Below are positions 28,652 to 38,018 of a stretch of 64,000 bases of DNA, piece after piece. The position numbers and the translations under genes were made by a program. The notes below the pieces were generated by a model that saw only the letters and a list, made by a program, of their open reading frames with translations, was not told the origin of the DNA and did no database searches. The stretch is from Sva-07 sp963747375 (lineage in GTDB: Bacteria > Actinomycetota > Acidimicrobiia > Acidimicrobiales > Ilumatobacteraceae), in NCBI GenBank assembly GCA_963747375.1, contig CAVVFL010000014.1, positions 326,933 to 390,932 on the forward strand. The letters are read 5' to 3'. How positions within the stretch are numbered: position 1 is the first letter of the stretch; the number at the start of each line of letters is the position of its first letter.

Positions 28652-28924
28652 TCAGCTGAGCTTCATGAACAGGCGCTCGAGCTCGTCGGCATCCATGTCA
28701 GGCGCGGCATCGGAGTCGGGGTCGGCCGTCGCGCAATGACGCATGCCGGCGACGACGAGGCGGTAGCCGACCCGGTCGAGCGCGGCCTTGCACGCCGAGA
28801 GCTGCGTCACGATGTCGCGACAGTCCTGGCCCTCTTCGATCATCCGCTGGATGCCGCGCACCTGGCCCTCGAGACGGCGCAGGCGGTTCACGACATCGTC
28901 GTTGACTTCCTCGGGAAATCGCAT
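28652..28924 (-). CDS. CsoR/RcnR-family metal- or formaldehyde-responsive repressor (DUF156)
   Basis: 90 residues, all-helical: VNRLRRLEGQVRGIQRMIEEGQDCRDIVTQLSACKAALDRVGYRLVVAGMRHC. The helix-1 RRLEGQVRGI signature and Cys35 fit the family. Copper-sensing CsoR uses a Cys-His-Cys set; here Cys35 and Cys64 are present, but the usual His position (near 60) is Gly and a His sits at 63 directly before the Cys, so the ligand set differs. Start ATG 28924 is fixed by TACGCT 6 nt upstream. It lies next to a perfect 55-base palindrome. The aldehyde dehydrogenase downstream is a possible target. Confidence 0.85.
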   Translation of the reverse strand: MRFPEEVNDDVVNRLRRLEGQVRGIQRMIEEGQDCRDIVTQLSACKAALDRVGYRLVVAGMRHCATADPDSDAAPDMDADELERLFMKLS

Positions 28925-28930
28925 GCACAC

Positions 28931-28936
28931 AGCGTA
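28931..28936 (-). promoter_or_regulatory. Leaderless-type -10 box (TACGCT) for the CsoR-like gene
   Basis: TACGCT ends 6 nt before ATG 28924 on the minus strand. Confidence 0.5.
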
Positions 28937-28982
28937 CCCCTCCCGGTATCCATCCCCCGGAACCTCCCCCAACCCGAAAACC

Positions 28983-29037
28983 CCCGAAATTCGGAGTCAT
29001 CCTTGCGCTGAGCGCAAGGATGACTCCGAATTTCGGG
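28983..29037. repeat. Palindrome family B, copy 2: perfect 27-bp arms, 1-nt loop
   Basis: Arms 28983-29009 and 29011-29037 are exact reverse complements around a single G, running from CCCGAAATTCGGAG at the outside to GCGCT/AGCGC at the centre. It shares the CGAAATTCGGAG outer and GCGC-TGA-GCGC inner parts with 27065-27135. Sits 31 bases after the pgi stop and upstream of the CsoR-like promoter. Confidence 0.9.
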
Positions 29038-29068
29038 TGGTGTGCGGTCGGTTGTCGGTGGGGGTGGG

Positions 29069-30618
29069 TCAGCGGTGGCGGCGGTACCAGGAGATGAGGG
29101 CGTTCGTGGAGGAGTCGTGGGCGGCGGGGCTCGGATCGCCGGTGAGTTCGGGGGTGATCCGGTTCGCCAGCTCCTTGCCGAGTTCGACACCCCACTGGTC
29201 GTAGCTGTCGACACCCCAGATCGTGCCCTGGACGTGCACGATGTGTTCGTAGAGCGCGATCAACTGTCCGAGCACCGACGGCGTGAGCTGCTCGGCGAGG
29301 ATCACCGTGTTGGGGCGGTTGCCGTCGAACTGTCGATAGGGCTCGTCGGCGGCGGCATCGCGGCCGAACGCCAGCGCTTCGGACTGCGCGAACAGATTCG
29401 CCATCAGCAGGTCGTGGTGTTCCTGCAAATGCGTGATGCGGCTTCGCGAATCCGATGAAGTCCGCTGGAACGATTCGGGTGCCCTGATGCAGGAGTTGGT
29501 AGAACGCGTGCTGTCCGTTGGTGCCGGGCTCGCCCCACACGATCGTGCCGGTGTCACCAGCGACCGGGGTGCCGTCGAGGCGGACCGACTTGCCGTTCGA
29601 CTCCATGTCGAGCTGTTGCAGGTACGCGGGAAATCGCCCGAGCTCCTCGGCGTACGGCAGCACTGCCTTGGTGGCCGAACCGAGCACGTTGGAGTTCCAC
29701 ACGCCGAGCATGGCCATGATGACCGGGCGCATTCTCGGCCAAGGGCGCCGTTCGGAAGTGCTGGTCGACACGATGGAAGCCCTCGAGGAACTCACCGAAG
29801 CGCTCCGGCCCGATCGAGATCATCAGCGACAACCCGATGGCCGAGTCGACCGAGTAGCGCCCGCCCACCCAGTCCCAGAACCCGAACATGTTGGCGGTGT
29901 CGATACCGAACCCGCTGACCCGTTCGGCGTTCGTCGACACCGCCACGAAGTGCTCGGAGACCGCTGCCTCACCGAGCGCCTCGACGAGCCAGGCGCGAGC
30001 GGTGCGGGCGTTGGTCAGCGTCTCGATCGTGCCGAATGTCTTCGACGCGACGACGAACAGCGTCGACGCCGGGTCGGAGCCGGCGAGCACGGCGGCGATG
30101 TCGGCACCGTCGACGTTCGAGACGAACGAACAGCGCAGGCGCTCGTGGCGGTACGCGTCGAGCGCCCGGTACGCCATCGCCGGGCCGAGGTCCGAGCCGC
30201 CGATGCCGATGTTCACCACGTGGGAGATGCGCTCGTCGGCGCGGACACGATCGGCGAACGCTGCCATCTGCTCGAGCACGGCATGGACCTCCGGCACCAC
30301 GTCGACACCGTCGACGACGATCGACGAGCTCCGTGGTGCCCGCAGCGCAACGTGCATCACCGCCCGGTCCTCGGTGACGTTGATGTGCTCGCCGGCGAAC
30401 ATCGCGTCCCGACGGGCCTCGACGCCGGCGCTGCGGGCAACATCGATCAGGCCGGCGAACACGACGTCGTCGACGAGCTGCTTCGACCAGTCGACGCGCA
30501 GATCGGCGACCTCGACCACGAATCGATCCGCTCGACCCGGATCGGCAGCGAAGAGCTCGCTCAACGTCGGTGTGCGGGGGAGATCGGCAAGTGCCCGGAG
30601 CGCATCGGCGGAGTCCAT
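29069..30618 (-). CDS. pgi: Glucose-6-phosphate isomerase
   Basis: About 515 residues after removing two extra bases (near 29440 and 29731). Interconverts glucose-6-phosphate and fructose-6-phosphate. VFAGLIDVARSAGVEARRDAMFAGEHINVTEDRAVMHVALRAP, VNIGIGGSDLGPAMAYRAL (sugar phosphate loop), FVVASKTFGTIETLTNA, FGFWDWVGGRYSVDSAIGLSLM, QLDMESNGKSVRLDG (catalytic Glu), VWGEPGTNGQHAFYQLLHQGT, and GVELGKELANRI (Lys of the ring-opening site) appear in the usual order. The start is taken as ATG 30618 with TAGCGT 9 nt upstream. pgl lies 53 bases upstream on the same strand, so the two sugar-phosphate genes are linked. Confidence 0.93.
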
Positions 30619-30627
30619 GCGCACGCG

Positions 30628-30633
30628 ACGCTA
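30628..30633 (-). promoter_or_regulatory. Possible leaderless-type -10 box (TAGCGT) for pgi
   Basis: TAGCGT lies 9 nt before ATG 30618; read-through from pgl is also possible. Confidence 0.4.
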
Positions 30634-30670
30634 CTGGCACGATCAAACGGTCACCGACGAGCGGGAGGGC

Positions 30671-31331
30671 TCACTCGTCCACGCGAGTCGGCGGTGGGAG
30701 GTCCGCGACCGCAGCGGGGTCGACGAAGGCCCAGGTGTCCGAACGACGCAGCCGGTCGACCGGCAGATCGGGGTCACGCAGCAGCCAGCGCGCGACCATC
30801 GGCGCCTTCGACCGGCCGAACGTCAGCACCAGACGAGACCGGGCTCGATTGACGACCGAGGGTGTGAGCGTCATCCGTCGGAATCCGTTGAAGTCGCCGA
30901 CCAACTCGCATGCCCGGTCGCTCTCGACCACAGGGTCACCGGGCGGCCACGACGCGGTGTGCCCGTCGTCGCCGAGGCCCAGATGCACCACGTCGAAGCG
31001 ATCGGGCAATCCAGCGGCGTACCGCCGAGCGGCCGCCCGCAGGTCGGTCGCGGTCACCGGCATCAGCCTCACCGACGCGGGGACCCGATCGAGTTGGCCG
31101 GCGTTGCGGCCAGGATCGCCATCGGGCGCGATCCGCTCATCGACCTGCCACACCGTGATGTGTTCCCACGGCACGTCCTCGCCCAGCAGCGCGTCGAACA
31201 TCGGGGGTGCCGAGCTGCCACCGCTGACCGCAAGGGTCGCCGACCCACGACGTCGCACGGCGTCGCGGCAGGCGGCGGGCCAACCAGACCCCGGCACTGG
31301 CAGCAGGGGCATCGCTGACGCGGACTTCCAT
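30671..31331 (-). CDS. pgl: 6-phosphogluconolactonase
   Basis: About 219 residues once an extra base near 31278 is removed. Hydrolyses the lactone in the oxidative pentose phosphate route. MEVRVSDAPAASAGVWLA, then SATLAVSGGSSAPPMFDALLGEDVPWEHITVWQVDERIAPDGD, LRAAARRYAAGLPDRFDVVHLGLGDDGHTASWPPGD (family motif LGxGxDGHxAS with P) and SRLVLTFGRSKAPMV. TACCGT ends 7 nt before the ATG at 31331, fixing the start. It precedes pgi on the same strand; zwf and gnd are not in the window. Confidence 0.9.
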
Positions 31332-31338
31332 GGCCGCC

Positions 31339-31344
31339 ACGGTA
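31339..31344 (-). promoter_or_regulatory. Leaderless-type -10 box (TACCGT) for pgl
   Basis: TACCGT ends 7 nt before ATG 31331 on the minus strand. Confidence 0.6.
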
Positions 31345-31391
31345 CGCGCGCTCCAGCTGCAATCGCTTGCCGCAGAACCGCTCCGAGTCCG

Positions 31392-31397
31392 TACTCT
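31392..31397 (+). promoter_or_regulatory. Leaderless-type -10 box (TACTCT) for rarD
   Basis: TACTCT ends 8 nt before ATG 31406. Confidence 0.5.
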
Positions 31398-31405
31398 ACG
31401 GAGCG

Positions 31406-32360
31406 ATGTCCGACCGGTCGAACGCCCCCACGCTGAGCGCGGCCGAAGACGTGCCGGAGGGACGCAGCGTGCGCCGGGGAGTGCAACTCGCCGTTGCCGC
31501 GTACCTGATGTGGGGCCTGCTCACGATCTACTGGAAGCAGCTCGGCACGTTCGACGCGTTCGAACTGATCGCCTGGCGGATGATGTGCGCCGGCGTGGTC
31601 ATGGCGATCATCGTGACCGCCCGCCACAGCTGGCCGACCATCATCGGCGCCCTGCGTGATCCCGGCGTCGCCCGACGTCTCGTGCTCGCCTCGCTGCTCC
31701 TCACGGTCAACTGGGGCAGCTACGTCTGGGCGGTCACCAACGACCGGGTGATCGAAACCGCACTCGGCTATTTCATCGCGCCGCTCGCCACGATGGCGAT
31801 CGGGGTGTTCGTCCTGAAGGAGCACCCGACGACGGCGCAGCGAGCTGCATTCGCCTGTGCGGCGGTGGCCGTGGTGATCCTCACCGTGTCGTACGGCAGA
31901 CCACCGTGGATCGCCCTGGTGATCGCCGCGTCGTGGAGCGTCTACGGACTGACGACGAGACGAGTACCGCTGGGTGCCGTCGACAGTCTCGCCGGCGAGA
32001 CCTTCGTGCTGTTCGTTCCGGCGGTGATCGCCGTCGTCGTGTTCTCGATGCGCGACGGCAGCGTTGCGCAGTCCGCCGACCCGAGAGAGTGGCTCTTCGT
32101 GCTCTGTTCGGGTCTCGTCACCGCGGTGCCGCTGATGCTGTTCGCCGGCGCCGCGAAGTCCGTGCCGTTCACGCTGCTCGGCCCGCTCAACCTGCTGGTC
32201 CCGGTGATCAATTTCGGGCTCGGCTGGCTGATCTACGACGAGCCGATGCCCGCCGAGCGGTCTGGTGGGTTTCGCCTTCGTCTGGGTCGCGCTCGGCGTG
32301 GTGATGTGGGACCGGATCAGCACGTACCGCCGCGGCACGGCCGTGGCGGCGCTCGCCTGA
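31406..32360 (+). CDS. rarD: EamA-family transporter RarD
   Basis: About 317 residues after removing an extra base near 32261. Ten predicted membrane helices in two EamA halves; VQLAVAAYLMWGLLTIYWKQLG and ELIAWRMMCAGVVM are characteristic of RarD, as are LTVNWGSYVWAVTNDRVIETALGYFIAPL and SWSVYGLTTRRVPL. The end (LVGFAFVWVALGVVMWDRI) is only in frame after correction. RarD proteins are drug/metabolite transporters of uncertain substrate (named for chloramphenicol sensitivity in Pseudomonas). Divergent from pgl with 74 bases between start codons. Confidence 0.88.
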
Positions 32361-32362
32361 GC

Positions 32363-32368
32363 TACGGT
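32363..32368 (+). promoter_or_regulatory. Leaderless-type -10 box (TACGGT) for the DUF4333-like lipoprotein
   Basis: TACGGT ends 6 nt before ATG 32375, directly after the rarD stop. Confidence 0.45.
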
Positions 32369-32374
32369 CACCGC

Positions 32375-32683
32375 ATGCGCCAGATCGCGATGCCGGCCCG
32401 CTGGATGGCCTGCGCGGGGGTCGCCGCGGCGGCATTGTCCGGCTGCTTCACCTCCACGGCGGACTATCGCGAGAAGGCTGAATCGTTCATCGTCGAGGAT
32501 GCCGGAATCGCCGAGCAGCTCGACGTGTCGCTCGTGTCCGCCACGTGCGAGGAACCGGCGGATCAGGAGGTCGGTACGACGTTCACGTGCACCGCGATCG
32601 ACGAGCAGGGCGACACGTGGAGTTTCGACGTGGAGATCGCCGAGTCGAACCGCATCGCCGTGAGCGAGTCGCCGCGTCCCTGA
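32375..32683 (+). CDS. Small lipoprotein, DUF4333-like
   Basis: 102 residues. Signal RWMACAGVAAAALSGC with lipobox LSGC gives lipidation at Cys24. The mature domain KAESFIVEDAGIAEQLDVSLVSATCEEPADQEVGTTFTCTAIDEQGDTWSFDVEIAE resembles DUF4333, a small beta domain with one disulfide that is common in actinobacterial lipoproteins and secreted regulators. Function unknown. It follows rarD by 14 bases and ends before a strong hairpin terminator. Confidence 0.8.
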   Translation: MRQIAMPARWMACAGVAAAALSGCFTSTADYREKAESFIVEDAGIAEQLDVSLVSATCEEPADQEVGTTFTCTAIDEQGDTWSFDVEIAESNRIAVSESPRP

Positions 32684-32713
32684 CGCGGCGCTTCACCGCG
32701 CCGAAAACGGCGA

Positions 32714-32759
32714 ATCGCCCGTCACCGCCGGGGTGATGACCCCGGAGGTGACGGGCGAT
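32714..32759. terminator. Bidirectional terminator hairpin
   Basis: ATCGCCCGTCACC (32714-32726) pairs with GGTGACGGGCGAT (32747-32759); an inner CCGGGGT/ACCCCGG pair fills the loop. Between convergent DUF4333-like gene and livK-like gene. Confidence 0.88.
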
Positions 32760-32772
32760 CGTCAGCAAGAAC

Positions 32773-34208
32773 TCAGGGCGTGTAGGTCCCGAGTGAACCG
32801 TTGTAGTCCTGGACGTCGCCGACGACCGTGAAGGTCTTCGTCGCGTCCGACCACTGAACGAGCCGGGTGCCCTCGGCGAAGAAGCCGTCGTCGGCATTCA
32901 TCTGGCCGATCAGGCCGTCGAGCACGAGGTCGGGCGTGTAGTCGATGTTCCGCGTGGCGTTGATGATCCCCGCCCGGCTGAAGTCACCGGCAGCAAGTGC
33001 CTGCTCGGCGGCGTGGAGCACGAGCTCCATCGACAGCCATCCGGCCACTGCCGACTGGTCGGCGGTGACATCGGGGGCCGTGATCGCCATCTGGTCGAGG
33101 AACGTCTTCACGGCCGGATCGTCGGCGTTCGCCGGATCGCCGACCTGCACGACGTTGCTCGACGAGAACACGCCATCGGAACCACCGTTCGCAACAGCGC
33201 CGAAGAAGGTCGGGTTCGCACACGTCGCCGTCTGGTACACCTCCGGGGCGAAGTCCGGGTTGGCCGCCTTGGCGTTGCCGAGCTCCGTCATGAAGGCGAT
33301 GCACCCGGCACCGAGCGGCACGGCGAGAATGGCGTCGGGGTTGGCCTGGACGAGGTTGGTCATCTGGCCACTCGGCGCACCGGAGTCGGTCGCTTCCACG
33401 TTCTCCTCGGCGACGATCTCGATGCCGTTCTCGGCTGCGAGCGACTTGAAGGCCTCGACGTAGGCCTGTCCGAACGCGTTGTTGACGTAGAACAGGCCGG
33501 CCGTCGATCCTTCACCGAGCTGATCGACCATGTGCTCGGCCCACAGACGTGACTCGATGGCGTACGGAACGAGGAGTCCCGTCGTCCACGGGTACTCGTC
33601 GACGTTGCCGAAGTCGGGCGCCCCGCTCGACGCCCACAGCTGTGGGACGCACTGGGCGTTCATGTCGGCCTGCACGGCCAGGTTGTTCGGCGGTCCCGAT
33701 GATGCCCGACAGCAGCGTGACCTGATCGTCGAAGACGAGTTCGTCGACGTTGGTCTTGGTCAGGTCGGCGGTGTACTGGTCGTCCTTGACGACGAGCTCG
33801 ACGGGCTGACCGTTGATGCCGCCGTTCGTGTCGTTGTAGTAGTCGACGTATGCCTGCTGGCCGGCGCCCAACGGAGCGAAGAACGCAGCCGGGCCGCCGG
33901 AGAGCGGGATCGACGTACCGATCTTGAGTGCCTCGATCGGCGCTGTTGCGGCGGCGGGATCGTCACACAGCTCGGTGTCGACGACGTATTCCGCTGCCGA
34001 CGAGGCCGGTGCCTCGGTGGTCTCGGTGGTGTCCGGTGGCGTCGGTGGACGCAGGTGCGTCGGTGGCTGCCGGTGCATCGGTGGCTGCCGGCGCGTCGGT
34101 CGACGACGGAGCGTCGGTTGCAGTCGAGCTGTCGCTGTCGCTGCCGCACGCAGCGAGCACGAGCGCGCCCGCAGCGGCGAGCACGAGTAGTTTCTTGGTC
34201 CTGACCAT
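32773..34208 (-). CDS. livK: Branched-chain amino-acid-type ABC transporter substrate-binding lipoprotein
   Basis: About 477 residues after removing extra bases near 33689 and 34034. KKLLVLAAAGALVLAACGS is a lipoprotein signal, followed by a low-complexity linker of repeated TDAPAA units. The periplasmic-binding fold (Peripla_BP_6) has LKIGTSIPLSGGPAAFFAPLG, AYVDYYNDTNGGINGQPVELVVKDDQY, LLSGIIGTANNLAVQ, LFYVNNAFGQAYVEAF and AILAVPLGAGCIAFM. It captures a ligand outside the membrane for the LivHM-GF transporter whose genes lie just upstream in the same direction. The family also binds amides and aromatic acids, so a branched-chain amino acid is only the default guess. Confidence 0.87.
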
Positions 34209-34261
34209 GATCAGAGTTCCCCCTCTGTGGTGGGTGTTGATGGGCTTTCAGGGTGGCGTGT

Positions 34262-35494
34262 TCACGTTGCCACGCCGGGCGGATCCTCGTCGGTCGCATC
34301 GGCAGGATCGATGTTAGTCGCCGCCTGGTCGGCGCTCACAGCGGCCTCTTCGCCGAGGAGCTTCGCCGAGGGCTCGCCGACGCCTGCGATGGCGGGAGCA
34401 CGCGGAACGACCTGGACGGCCTTCGAGCGCCAGAACCGCACCGTGCCGACCGCCCCGAAGGGCACGAACCGTGCGAACAGGATCAAGAGGACCCCGAACG
34501 TGATGCCTCCGAGACCGTTGATCTTGGTCCCCGAATCGACGACCCACTTGAAGAGGATGCTTCCGGAAGGATCTTCGCCGACGCCGCGGGCGTAGTCGTT
34601 GACGAACACGTAGAACATCGCACCGACGAACGGTCCCCAGTTCTGTGCGGCGCCGCCGACGATCAGCGCGACGAGCAGCGTCACGGATCCGAAGAGCCCG
34701 AACAACGGCACCTCGGAGTCGACGAGGGTGAGCTTCATCGCGTACAGGCTTCCGGCGACCCCGGCGATGGCGCCGGACAACCCGAACACCAGCGTCTTCG
34801 TGGTGAACAGGTTGACGCCCATCACCGCTGCCGCGGTCTCGTTGTCGCGTACCGCGACCATGGCGCGTCCGATCCGGCTGCGCAGCAGTCCGGCGGCGAG
34901 CATCGACACCACGACGAGGATCACGAGCGACAACCAGAAGAACCACTTCACGAGATCGGCCCGACCGTCGAGTCCGGTCCACGACGGAGGGATGTAGTTG
35001 AGATTCTTGATCCCGTTGGCACCGCCGGTCACACCGGCGAATTCCTCGTACCTGAGCAGTGCGCGCACGGCCTCGGTGAAGACCAGGGTGACCAGTGCCA
35101 GATAGATCCCCTTCAACCGCAGCGCGGGGATGCCGACCACCATGCCGATCAGGAAGCACACGACGGCCGCTGCGGGCATCGTCCAACCCGGCGTCCAGAC
35201 GTTGTCGGTGAGAAACGGCGTCCACACCCTGCCCGTCATGAGCATCGCCGACGTGTAGGCGCCGATGGCAAAGAAGGCCGCATGCCCGAGCGAGAGCTGG
35301 CCGGTGTAGCCGGTGATGAGGTTGAGGCCCGTGACCGCGATGGCGATGATCAGCGCATCGGTCAGCAGCCCGAGGCCCGATCGACTCCATTCGTTGGCGG
35401 CGCGGAACATGAACAGTCCGACAACGCCGAACAGGACGACGCGGCCGAGCCAGTTCTGCCAACTCCCCCGTGTGACTCGTGCTGGAAGCTGCAT
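34262..35494 (-). CDS. livM: Branched-chain amino-acid ABC transporter permease
   Basis: 410 residues, about ten membrane helices: VVLFGVVGLFMFRA, GLNLITGYTGQLSLGHAAFFAIGAYTSAML (the LivM signature), AAVVCFLIGMVVGIPALRLKGIYLALVTLVF, FFWLSLVILVVVSMLAAGLL, then SRIGRAMVAVRDNETAAAVMGV, the cytoplasmic EAA-like coupling loop. A charged C-terminal tail of about 45 residues (ATNIDPADATDEDPPG) is longer than usual. The ATG overlaps the livH stop (TGATG). Pairs with LivH. Confidence 0.92.
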   Translation of the reverse strand: MQLPARVTRGSWQNWLGRVVLFGVVGLFMFRAANEWSRSGLGLLTDALIIAIAVTGLNLITGYTGQLSLGHAAFFAIGAYTSAMLMTGRVWTPFLTDNVWTPGWTMPAAAVVCFLIGMVVGIPALRLKGIYLALVTLVFTEAVRALLRYEEFAGVTGGANGIKNLNYIPPSWTGLDGRADLVKWFFWLSLVILVVVSMLAAGLLRSRIGRAMVAVRDNETAAAVMGVNLFTTKTLVFGLSGAIAGVAGSLYAMKLTLVDSEVPLFGLFGSVTLLVALIVGGAAQNWGPFVGAMFYVFVNDYARGVGEDPSGSILFKWVVDSGTKINGLGGITFGVLLILFARFVPFGAVGTVRFWRSKAVQVVPRAPAIAGVGEPSAKLLGEEAAVSADQAATNIDPADATDEDPPGVAT

Positions 35495-36384
35495 CACACG
35501 CGCTCCACTCGTTCCGACCCGAACAACCCCGACGGCCGCAGGAGCAGCACGCCGAGCAGGATCACGAGCATGACCGGGAACAACATGTCCGCCCCGAGGA
35601 AGTCGACGTATCCGACGATCAGCGCCTCGGTCACTCCGATGATGAGACCTCCGACGACGGCGCCGATCGGTGAATCGAGACCGCCGAGCACCGCGGCGAC
35701 GGAAGCAAGCAGGAACGGGCCGAGCATCAGCGTTCCGGTGAGACCGGCGGATGGCGCGAGCAGCGCAGCGGCCAACACGCCGATCGCGCCGGCCAGACCC
35801 CAGCCGATCACGAGGATCGTGCCCACGCCGATGCCGACGAGGTTCGACGACTCCTGGTTGTTGGCGACCGCACGCATGGCGAGACCGATCTTGGTCTTCG
35901 AGAACAGGAGCCACAGGAGCAACAGCACGACGGCGAGCACGCCGATCGTTCCGAGCCGAGCGATCCGCACCGGTGCTCCGAGCACGGTGACGAAGTCGGT
36001 GGCCCCGTCGGGGAACACGCTCGGCAGGCCTCGTGCGTCGATGCCCCAGATCATGGCGACGAGCTGGTTGATGGCGAGGAAGACACCGATCAGCGCAACG
36101 AGGACGGCACCGGGGTTGCGATGCTCGATCGGTCGCACGACGATCCGCTCGACACCGGCCGACACCAGGAACCCGAGCAACATCGCGCACGCGATCGCCA
36201 ACCAGACGGGGAGGCCGCTCAGCGTCAGGGTCGACACGAAGAATGCTCCCATCGTGCCGATCTCGCCCTGGGCGAAGTTGAGTTGGCCGGTGGAGCGGAA
36301 CACGACGACCAGGGCGAGCGCCAGCAAGGCGTAGATCGAACCGTCGGCGAGCCCGTTCACCATGCGCTCGATGAACAGCGACAT
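35494..36384 (-). CDS. livH: Branched-chain amino-acid ABC transporter permease
   Basis: 296 residues with eight or so helices. MVNGLADGSIYALLALALVVVFRSTGQLNFAQGEIGTMGAF is the LivH signature, SKTKIGLAMRAVANNQESSNLVGIGV the coupling loop, and LAAALLAPSAGLTGTLML and LGGLDSPIGAVVGGLIIGVTEAL the later helices. Start overlaps the livF stop and the end overlaps the livM start, so translation is coupled through the operon. Confidence 0.93.
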   Translation of the reverse strand: MSLFIERMVNGLADGSIYALLALALVVVFRSTGQLNFAQGEIGTMGAFFVSTLTLSGLPVWLAIACAMLLGFLVSAGVERIVVRPIEHRNPGAVLVALIGVFLAINQLVAMIWGIDARGLPSVFPDGATDFVTVLGAPVRIARLGTIGVLAVVLLLLWLLFSKTKIGLAMRAVANNQESSNLVGIGVGTILVIGWGLAGAIGVLAAALLAPSAGLTGTLMLGPFLLASVAAVLGGLDSPIGAVVGGLIIGVTEALIVGYVDFLGADMLFPVMLVILLGVLLLRPSGLFGSERVERV

Positions 36385-37103
36385 CAGTTCACCACCCCCA
36401 GGTACGCCTCTTTGATCGTGTCGTCGGCCAGCAGTTCGTCCCCGGTGCCGGTGGCCACGATCGCCCCGATCTCGAGGACGTAGGCCCGGTCGGCCAGGGT
36501 CAACGACATACCGGCGTTCTGTTCGACGACGAGCAACGCCATGCCGTGTTCGTCGCGTAGCGAGCCGAGCACCTTGAACAACTCCTTCGTGATCAATGGC
36601 GCGAGACCGAGGCTCGGTTCGTCGCAGAGCAACAACTTCGGGCGGCTCATCATCGCCCGGGCGACGGCGAGCATCTGTTGCTCGCCACCCGACAACGATC
36701 CAGCCTTCTGGTCGCGACGCTCGGCCAGCCGGGGAAAGACGCCGTACCAGCGATCGAGATCGCCGTCGATCGACCCCTTGACGGTGTACGCGCCGCTTCG
36801 GAGGTTGTCCTCGACGGTCAGGTCGGTGAACGTGCCGCGGCCCTGAGGCACCTGGGAGATCCCGGCTCGCACGATCGCATCCGGTTTGGCGCCGGAGATG
36901 TCCGCACCCTCGAATTCGATCGTGCCCTGGCGAGCGATCAGCCCAGACACGGCCCGCATCGTGGTGGTCTTGCCCGCACCGTTGGCGCCGAGGATGACGA
37001 CGATCTCACCCTCGCCGACGGTGAAGTCGACACCGTGCAGCACCTCGACCGGTCCGTAGCCGGCCGTCAGGCCCGTCACGGTGAGCAGTGGATCGCCGCT
37101 CAT
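36384..37103 (-). CDS. livF: Branched-chain amino-acid ABC transporter ATPase
   Basis: 239 residues. VVILGANGAGKTTTMRAVSGL is Walker A, QVPQGRGTFTDLTVEDNL the LivF-type Q-loop, SLSGGEQQMLAVARAMMSRP the ABC signature, LLLCDEPSLGLAP Walker B, and LLVVEQNAG the switch His region (Gln-Asn in LivF). ATG overlaps the livG stop (ATGA). Confidence 0.93.
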   Translation of the reverse strand: MSGDPLLTVTGLTAGYGPVEVLHGVDFTVGEGEIVVILGANGAGKTTTMRAVSGLIARQGTIEFEGADISGAKPDAIVRAGISQVPQGRGTFTDLTVEDNLRSGAYTVKGSIDGDLDRWYGVFPRLAERRDQKAGSLSGGEQQMLAVARAMMSRPKLLLCDEPSLGLAPLITKELFKVLGSLRDEHGMALLVVEQNAGMSLTLADRAYVLEIGAIVATGTGDELLADDTIKEAYLGVVN

Positions 37104-37862
37104 GCCGGCGTTCCCAGATAGGCCTCGATGACCCGCGGGTCGCTCTGCACCTCGTGCGGCAGGCCCTCGGAGATCTTGCGACCGAATTCCATCGCCACGA
37201 CCCGATCGGAGATGCCCATCACCATGCCCATGTGGTGCTCGACGAGTAGCACCGAGAGGTCGTACTCGTCGCGGACTCGGCGGATCGTCTGGCCGAGTTC
37301 GTCGACCTCGTGGTGCGTCAGACCGGCTGCAGGTTCGTCGAGCAGCAGCAGCTTGGGATGCGACGCCAGCGCCCGCGCGAGCTCGAGGCGCTTGAGCGTG
37401 CCGAAGGGAAGTCCCGCTGCAGGATGGAACGCGAGATCCGCGAGGTCGAGCGAGCGGAGGATCTGATAGGCGTCCGCCGCCATGGCCCGTTCCTCCTTGG
37501 CCGCTCCGAGACGCGACATCGCCCGGAGGAACCCGACCTTGCCGAGATGATGGGCGCCCGTCATCGTGTTCTGGAGCAGGGTCATCGTCGGGAACAACGC
37601 CAGGTTCTGGAAGCTCCGCGAGATCCCGAGCCCGGCAATGCCGTGGGGAGGAACCGCCAAGCAGGTCGTGGCCGTCGAAACGAAGTCGTCCGCGAGTCGG
37701 ATCGTAGATGCGGCTGACGACGTTGAACATCGTCGTCTTGCCGGCGCCGTTGGGACCGATCAACCCGAGAATCTGACCCTCCTCGATGTCGAACGAGAGT
37801 CCGTCGAGCGCGATGATCCCACCAAACGAGACAGAGATGTCGTCGACTTCGAGCAGTGCCAC
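37100..37862 (-). CDS. livG: Branched-chain amino-acid ABC transporter ATPase
   Basis: About 253 residues after removing an extra base near 37657. GTG start (VALLEVDDISVSFGGIIALDGLSF) with GGGGAGG 5 nt upstream. LGLIGPNGAGKTTMFNVVSRIYDPTRG is Walker A, GISRSFQNLALFPTMTLLQN the Q-loop, LPFGTLKRLELARALASHP the signature, LLLLDEPAAGLTHHEVDEL Walker B, VLLVEHHMGMVMGISDRVVAMEFG the switch region. First gene of the livG-F-H-M-K operon; a Shine-Dalgarno-led start, unlike many neighbours. Confidence 0.9.
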
Positions 37863-38005
37863 GGTGTCCTCCCCTTGTTCATCCAGCCGTGTGCGTCCCA
37901 GGACCGTAGCAGCGCGAGACCGACGGGCGAATTCCAACGGACGCGGGCAACGTAAGAAGGTCGTGACGGTGGCTGCACCGCCGTTGGCCGGTGCCGCCAC
38001 CGCTC

Positions 38006-38011
38006 TAGCAT
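38006..38011 (+). promoter_or_regulatory. Leaderless-type -10 box (TAGCAT) for the metallopeptidase gene
   Basis: TAGCAT ends 7 nt before ATG 38019; TTGGCC at 37984 is a possible -35 element 16 bases upstream. Confidence 0.6.
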
Positions 38012-38018
38012 CAAACCC

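Noticed and set aside
34253..36334. Long open frame opposite livM and livH (almost 700 codons)
   Set aside because: Antisense shadow of two clear permease genes; its composition (Arg/Asp/His-rich) and lack of any domain are typical of high-GC antisense frames.
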